NCBI GenBank assembly: GCA_002633005.1
Contig: NMRA01000187.1
Coordinates: 92,191-154,190 of the forward strand
From: Phoronis australis
Lineage: Eukaryota > Phoronida > Phoronidae
Length of the DNA stretch: 62,000 nt
Direction: 5' to 3'
The notes under the pieces were generated by a model. That model ran no database searches, had not been told where the DNA came from, and saw nothing but the letters and a program-made list of their open reading frames with translations. Shown piece by piece: positions 59,301-62,000 of the stretch; the stretch's first letter is position 1, and the number at the start of each line of letters is the position of its first letter. A program made the translations under genes and the position numbers.

Positions 59301-59778
59301 AAACAAGTTATATTAATAGCTCTACTGAAGTAAACAAGTTATATAACTGGCATGACTGAAGTAAGCAAGTTATATTACTACCGTGACTGAAACAAACAAG
59401 TTATATTGCTATCATGACTGAAGTAAGCAAGTTATACAAACTGTATAACTACCGTGACTGAAGTAAACAAGTTATATTACTAGCATGACAGAAGTAAACA
59501 AGTAATATTAATAGGGTGACTGAAGTAAACAACTACAACCGTGACTGAAGTAAACACGTTATATTACTAGCATGACTGAAGTAAACACGTTATATTACTA
59601 GCATGACAGAAGTAAACAAGTTATATTTTGGACCGATTCTATCTGCTTTCTTTTCTTACAGATCTATTTTTTCTTCGGACATTTAGTTGCTGCCTACAGT
59701 GTCGCCTTCGTCGCCTCCCTTCTCTTTGAGTCGCCAATAATGGGTGTAGAGAAAGTGCTACTGGGCAAATACAAATAG
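40991..59778 (+). CDS. nrf-6-like: Nose resistant to fluoxetine (NRF-6)-like acyltransferase-3 protein, complete, 15 exons, 730 aa
   Basis: Fifteen exons sum to 2,193 nt with every junction in phase, from ATG at 40,991 (a second ATG follows at once) to TAG at 59,776-59,778. Order: signal peptide (1-~24), an extracellular NRF domain with the Cys-bearing blocks WLGSYSECVEIF, FQGQYCLASVP and SIGVCVPDVCSTDD, a first membrane segment (~245-270), then an acyltransferase-3 domain of many membrane helices. That domain contains INGIRVLSMMWVVLGH (H345, the family's conserved His), SVDSFFVLSG, HRYIRLTPPYM, WSWYLANDMQFYVIAP, YIHPWTRLQAY and PLSRLTYCSYLVHP. In C. elegans nrf-6/ndg-4 relatives affect lipid/yolk uptake; the acyl donor and acceptor here are unknown. 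Usual length for the family is ~650-850 aa, so it looks intact. Confidence 0.95.
41748..41932 (+). CDS. NRF-like exon 2
   Basis: Completes WALQ-M then LDAMGKPESSLL, WLGSYSECVEIF and FQGQYCLASVPL, core of the NRF domain. Acceptor tttcag, donor gtatga. An upstream in-frame stretch back to ~41,675 is intron. Confidence 0.95.
41933..44537. other. NRF-like intron 2
   Basis: No arrays or recognised elements beyond short A/T-rich runs. Confidence 0.5.
44538..44613 (+). CDS. NRF-like exon 3
   Basis: KTTLSIGVCVPDVCSTDDTV then TLIRA. GVCVPDxCS is diagnostic of the NRF domain. Acceptor tttcag, donor gtaagt. Confidence 0.95.
45810..45927 (+). CDS. NRF-like exon 4
   Basis: SIATIGALLPNSSINAGT, then IHPRATCQKNDKPLNTRAIV. 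The CQKxxxxxTRAIVA block leads into the first membrane helix. Acceptor accag, donor gtaagg. Confidence 0.93.
46920..46998 (-). repeat. tRNA-like (SINE-type) segment
   Basis: On the minus strand it has an A box TGGTGCAGTGG, 30-40 nt later a B-box-like GGGCTCGAAACC, and a short leading GCCGTTGAG. It does not fold as a complete tRNA. Most likely a tRNA-derived repeat. Confidence 0.5.
46999..48391. other. Rest of NRF-like intron 4
   Basis: No features supported. Confidence 0.5.
48392..48537 (+). CDS. NRF-like exon 5: first membrane helix
   Basis: AIVSVIVGLVLVGSLYDIY, then a basic/acidic cytosolic stretch. Acceptor ttgcag after a T-rich tract, donor gtattt. Confidence 0.93.
48830..49006 (+). CDS. 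NRF-like exon 6: start of acyltransferase-3 domain
   Basis: GIGSKLLLSFSAYTNGSKIL, then LECINGIRVLSMMWVVLGHT. The final His is the conserved putative catalytic residue. Acceptor tccag, donor gtgaga. Confidence 0.95.
49225..49570. repeat. Degenerate ~36-bp minisatellite
   Basis: About nine diverged copies of gttcaactacaca plus cttacaactcaatgttcac. Intron 6. The long frame over it is an artefact. Confidence 0.9.
49724..49817 (+). CDS. NRF-like exon 7
   Basis: GDMGDFALYIKRWSFHAIL, then NATVSVDSFFVL. SVD(S/T)FF is a family signature. Acceptor cacag, donor gtaagt. Confidence 0.94.
50195..50405. mobile_element. MITE-like inverted-repeat element
   Basis: Ends gttgcaaggaaccttaggtc and ggtcttagct...cttggaacgt, AT-rich with repeated cttaa motifs. 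Related in layout to 53,710-53,970. Confidence 0.5.
50885..50990. repeat. ~47-bp tandem repeat before exon 8
   Basis: Two copies with gtaacccatctgtatgtaca and cctactgtatctatatcta, next to a CA repeat. Confidence 0.9.
51004..51096 (+). CDS. NRF-like exon 8
   Basis: SGLLTSYLVLKEMGKKNGK, then INWLMYYVHRYI. Acceptor ttttag, donor gtacac (weak). An array of ~47-bp repeats and a CA-rich tract with one undetermined base (50,862) sit just upstream. Confidence 0.92.
51610..51772 (+). CDS. NRF-like exon 9
   Basis: RLTPPYMFIVMVYSCLLYYT, then a loop with CPKNWWTNVLYINNF. Acceptor ttcag, donor gtacga after the Met codon. Confidence 0.94.
52428..52507 (+). CDS. NRF-like exon 10 (donor lies in a minisatellite)
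   Basis: CMAWSWYLANDMQFYVIAPL then FIIPLF. Acceptor ttcag, donor gtaagt. The last ~28 exon bases plus the donor begin a ~46-bp tandem array that runs to about 53,265. Confidence 0.95.
52479..53265 (+). repeat. 46-49-bp minisatellite carrying the end of exon 10 and its donor (~14 copies)
   Basis: Unit is cttcatcatccctctattca plus agtaagttctacgtcataat, that is, exon bases coding FIIPLF followed by the donor. The first copy is the exon itself. Copy 2 and the last copies keep AAgtaag; middle copies have cgttagt. Homogenised subfamilies (gtcttcatcatctcc; ctctttatcacccct) occupy separate blocks, and a MITE is inserted at 52,904-53,045. Confidence 0.95.
52904..53045. mobile_element. ~142-bp MITE inside the exon-10 array
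   Basis: Ends cgttcagtaacgctaggacc and ggtcctagcgtctactgaac, inverse of each other with one extra base. It interrupts a repeat unit between ccacaatgccgc and ctctttatc. Confidence 0.8.
53413..53640 (+). mobile_element. MITE-like repeat, copy 1
   Basis: Starts taaaggcgaagtcaacctt and ends near ataagttcggtcgtcgttta. The same sequence is inverted at 61,065-61,318. Confidence 0.75.
53710..53970. mobile_element. MITE-like inverted-repeat element
   Basis: Left aaggagcctgttccaacaaa, right atttcttggaacaatgcc, with internal cttagctaagacaaatctta. Similar in build to 50,195-50,405. Confidence 0.5.
54113..54238 (+). CDS. NRF-like exon 11
   Basis: KFTYLGSGWVFLATLGSI, then ISTGVISSVNHVGPG and MMPGDGSKP. 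Acceptor ttcag, donor gtaagt. Confidence 0.93.
54300..54640. repeat. Degenerate tandem repeat in intron 11
   Basis: Diverged units around ggcctggtacgggtgtttgct, in two blocks with a longer ~200-bp duplication (cagctttccatgtatttggt; caatacgtcattaaa) overlaid. Confidence 0.7.
55103..57105 (-). mobile_element. THAP-bearing TIR transposon, copy B, in intron 11
   Basis: Ends TAGACTCTATTCACGC (55,103) and the inverse of TAGAGCCTATTCACGCC (57,105). It is homologous to copy A in opposite orientation; without its 286-bp nested insertion it is ~1,717 bp against 1,675 bp. The THAP region (minus, 56,868-57,060) keeps CFTIPKDVGIRKRW, but the TPRCSN part is followed by a stop and a 2-nt deletion, so it is broken. 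Confidence 0.72.
56274..56559 (+). mobile_element. 286-bp hAT-like MITE nested in copy B
   Basis: CAGTGGCTGATCTAGGA at the left, CCTAAATCCGCCTATG at the right (inverse CATAGGCGGATTTAGG), flanked by ATTTT on both sides. The uninterrupted sequence is visible in copy A (28,277-28,287, minus). The ends resemble those of the element at 35,230. Confidence 0.85.
57485..57602 (+). CDS. NRF-like exon 12
   Basis: ADFWTLVYIHPWTRLQAYTV, then GIYVGFLLYKTKCQY. (Y)xxPWTRxxAYxxG is a family hallmark. Acceptor ttgcag, donor gtaagt. Confidence 0.95.
58153..58339 (+). CDS. NRF-like exon 13
   Basis: IINLLGWALAAFLCSSTLYG, then YNATWRFAWSAGLGWVIFAC and CTGNG. Acceptor ttgcag, donor gtagat. Confidence 0.94.
58750..58892 (+). 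CDS. NRF-like exon 14
   Basis: GPVNALLSWKGMIPLSRLTY, then CSYLVHPAIMIWIYNS. PLSRLTYCxYLVHP is diagnostic. Acceptor tttcag, donor gtaagt. Confidence 0.95.
59283..59630. repeat. ~31-bp minisatellite before exon 15
   Basis: About eleven copies of gactgaagtaaacaagttat plus attactagcat. Ends ~30 bp before the acceptor, without including it. Confidence 0.95.
59662..59778 (+). CDS. NRF-like exon 15 with stop
   Basis: IYFFFGHLVAAYSVAFVASL, then LFESPIMGVEKVLLGKYK and TAG. E(S/Y)P.xxxEK closes the family. Acceptor ttacag, 27 bp or so after the end of a 31-bp tandem array. Confidence 0.94.
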   Translation: MYFFFGHLVAAYSVAFVASLLFESPIMGVEKVLLGKYK

Positions 59779-60218
59779 TATCTCGTCTGCTGGCGGTTTC
59801 TACATGAAACTCCAACAACGTTTTGTAAAGTGATTACTCTGTCTCTTGTACATTCTGGAGACGGAATATCAGTGATTCCCATACGCTTTGGATCTAACTG
59901 TTAAGTCAACGTCTGATTGTATATACATGTGGTCTGCAGATAAACTGTATTGTGGTCATGAAACATGCGTGCCTAATTGTGTACAGTAACAGGTGTTTTC
60001 AAATATGGCGACCAAATGAACCAGGCAATGGCTCACGTCATGGGACAAAATGTCGTCATAAGAACAACAAAATGTCACGTGACACAAATCTGAGCATTTA
60101 GCCCAACATGTTCAACGCCTGTGAATTTTATTCTGCAAGAACATAGAATTTCCTAAAGTAGAAAATGTTTGCTGTTTTACCAAGTTGTGTTACTTGGGTC
60201 ACGTGACGTCTTTTAGTA

Positions 60219-60228
60219 AATAAATAAA
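60219..60228 (+). terminator. Polyadenylation signal of the NRF-like gene
   Basis: Overlapping AATAAA hexamers 441 nt after the stop codon, followed by a T- and A-rich stretch. First canonical signal downstream of the CDS. Confidence 0.6.
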
Positions 60229-62000
60229 TATTTGCAAAAAAGAAAGGCACGTTCATAGCGAAACAACGGTATTAATAATATGATGAAAGACCGTTGCATA
60301 TAATTCTTGAAAATGAAATACTAGAATATGCTGCATGAAATACTAAAGGCGCTGATACAATTTTCTAAATTCTCAGTTTTGTGCTTTTCAATTAAAAGCT
60401 ATAAGTCTCGAATTTATAACCCCTCGCACCACAGATGAGCATTTAAAGGCAAACCTTAACTGTTTTGTAAGAACAGTGCATAAAGTATTTGTTTTGTCGC
60501 CACTTGGAAAGTCTGCTTACCGGAAACTGCTCTTGTCAACTTGGATCGCTTCATTGATCGACTTTTGTCAACCTGTGTCTTCTGCTTTCTATTCTTGTCA
60601 ACTTGGATCGCCTGATGACCCAGCGATTTTTTGTCTCAGCGCGAGCAGAACAATACAGCATTGTAGCCATGTTCACACCCATGACAGAATCGTCAATTGT
60701 ATTGTTTCCGTCCACCTGTCTCAGTCCATATCACTTTTTCAACGCCAAAGCTTTTTCGACGATGTTAAATATGCTCATTGATGCATTGTGCCATGTTATT
60801 TAACTATTTTCTCTGTAGTCGTTAAAGCTCTGTGCATAATGTTTTATGTGAATATATTCTCGTACAGCGAGTTATTGTCGTCACTCATAGGTAATGACAC
60901 GAGCAATTAGCTGTGCACGTGAAGAGATGAAATGTTATATGTGGAAGACTATTGTTTTTAAACTTTATCATATTAAAATCTGGCCGTAACGTAGTGTATG
61001 CCCTGAACGTTTGGAGGTACATCCCAGCACGCAGCAACTCTGTGTCATATTGGCTGACTCGTAAACAAAAGCAAACGACGACCGAACTTATCACAACAGA
61101 GGTAGGAAAATGACTGACACGGCAGCTCTCACAGTCAAACTATATGAACATAAATTGGTGCAAAATTCTTGCCTCCTAAAACGTCACTTCCGGAGTAGAG
61201 AACGAATAATTGATTAAATTACAAAAAGCTGCAATTGATTGAAAAATATGTCTGGGATAATTAACGAACCTTATTTTTGCTAAAAATGACATGAAAAAGG
61301 TTGCCTTCGCCTTTAATCGAGTGTGTATGCATAGGAACTCTATTCATGTGCCTTTGCAACTACATGTTGTGCAAGACTTGTCTTGTACGTAACACTTCAG
61401 AACACAACTTGCGTAGTAGCTATAGTAACACTTCAGACTGTGTCACGTGTTGCAATTCGTAGTCACTCATCAACAACTTGCGCAACCTCTGCCTTAGTTC
61501 ATAGTCACACTTCAGTATATAGATGAGTGGCGCACCATAGGGGGCTGGGGGGCTACGTTTTTCAGCGCTGCGGCGCCCATGGTCTATAGGTGGTGCACCT
61601 CACGGGGGCTGTGGGGCTTTAGCCCTTCACTTTTTCATTGCTGTGTCTCCCATGCAACATGTGCCCACCCAGGGGGGGGCTCGAGGGGCTCGAACGAGCC
61701 CCCCCATTTGGCAAATTGGGCATAAAAAGGTACGGCAAACAAATGCAAGACAACGAGACAAAACTCCGCAGGAATTCGGCGCGAATGCACAATTCTTAAG
61801 TCTGAACTTAGTAACCCGTTTTTTGTTTTTTTAGTCCTCGGTTACTTTTTTCAGTAAAAGCAGCGCATACCGAAAAATTCGAGCCTCCTTATATTTCAGG
61901 CTGGGTGCGCTTGTGCAGTACCACAACTTCTGCTGTTGTTCATGGACACACTTCAATAATTAGTGTAAATTTTGTTATTGTTCGTGGTCACACTTCAGCC
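60229..62000. other. Downstream region of the NRF-like gene
   Basis: No gene recognised. Contains the inverted MITE copy at 61,065-61,318, the GC-rich repeat at 61,525-61,660 (ctatag and gggggctg motifs shared with 39.7 kb) and a G/C-rich stretch with gaggggctcgaacgagcccc (61,680-61,705). Confidence 0.5.
61065..61318 (-). mobile_element. MITE-like repeat, copy 2
   Basis: Inverse of 53,413-53,640, ending gttgccttcgcctttaa, with a few small indels. Confidence 0.75.

Overview
This is eukaryotic DNA: multi-exon genes with canonical GT-AG introns, AT-rich introns full of tandem repeats, several transposon families and no bacterial-style operon. The very high minisatellite load, with arrays that run across exon-intron borders, points to a cephalochordate (amphioxus, Branchiostoma-like). 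That assignment is an inference. Another marine invertebrate is possible.

Two host genes are arranged head to head. On the minus strand, from about 33.0 kb down to the left edge, lies a PLP-dependent aminotransferase class V (cysteine-desulfurase-like) gene. Sixteen exons join in one open frame of 549 codons, preceded by a candidate membrane-anchor exon at 32.9 kb. The gene runs off the left edge without a stop. On the plus strand, 40,991-59,778, is a complete 15-exon gene for a 730-residue protein of the NRF-6 (nose resistant to fluoxetine) / acyltransferase-3 family: signal peptide, Cys-containing NRF domain, then a multi-pass acyltransferase-3 domain. All exon phases agree in both genes.

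Between the genes (33.0-41.0 kb) I see no convincing coding sequence. It holds a TIR element with an expanded tandem array (34.3-35.1 kb), a hAT-like element containing the main assembly gap (35.2-36.2 kb), two palindromes (37.1-37.2 kb), microsatellites and a CTCF-like site.

The introns hold a broken Penelope-type GIY-YIG relic (4.5 kb), three copies of a 1.2-1.3 kb repeat built of ~148-bp monomers that each carry a CTCF-core-like motif (0.35-1.55, 14.3-15.5, 30.4-31.7 kb), a long-TIR element (11.2-12.0 kb), a 2-kb TIR-bounded region with ten same-orientation copies of a 16-nt motif (17.3-19.4 kb), and two inverted copies of a THAP-bearing TIR transposon (27.7-29.4 and 55.1-57.1 kb). One THAP copy has a nested insertion whose empty site is preserved in the other. 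More than 25 minisatellites are present.

The most striking pattern is that minisatellite units repeatedly contain real splice sites with adjoining coding sequence, in both genes and at donors as well as acceptors. The most novel-looking candidate is the ~148-bp, three-type higher-order repeat with CTCF-like cores.
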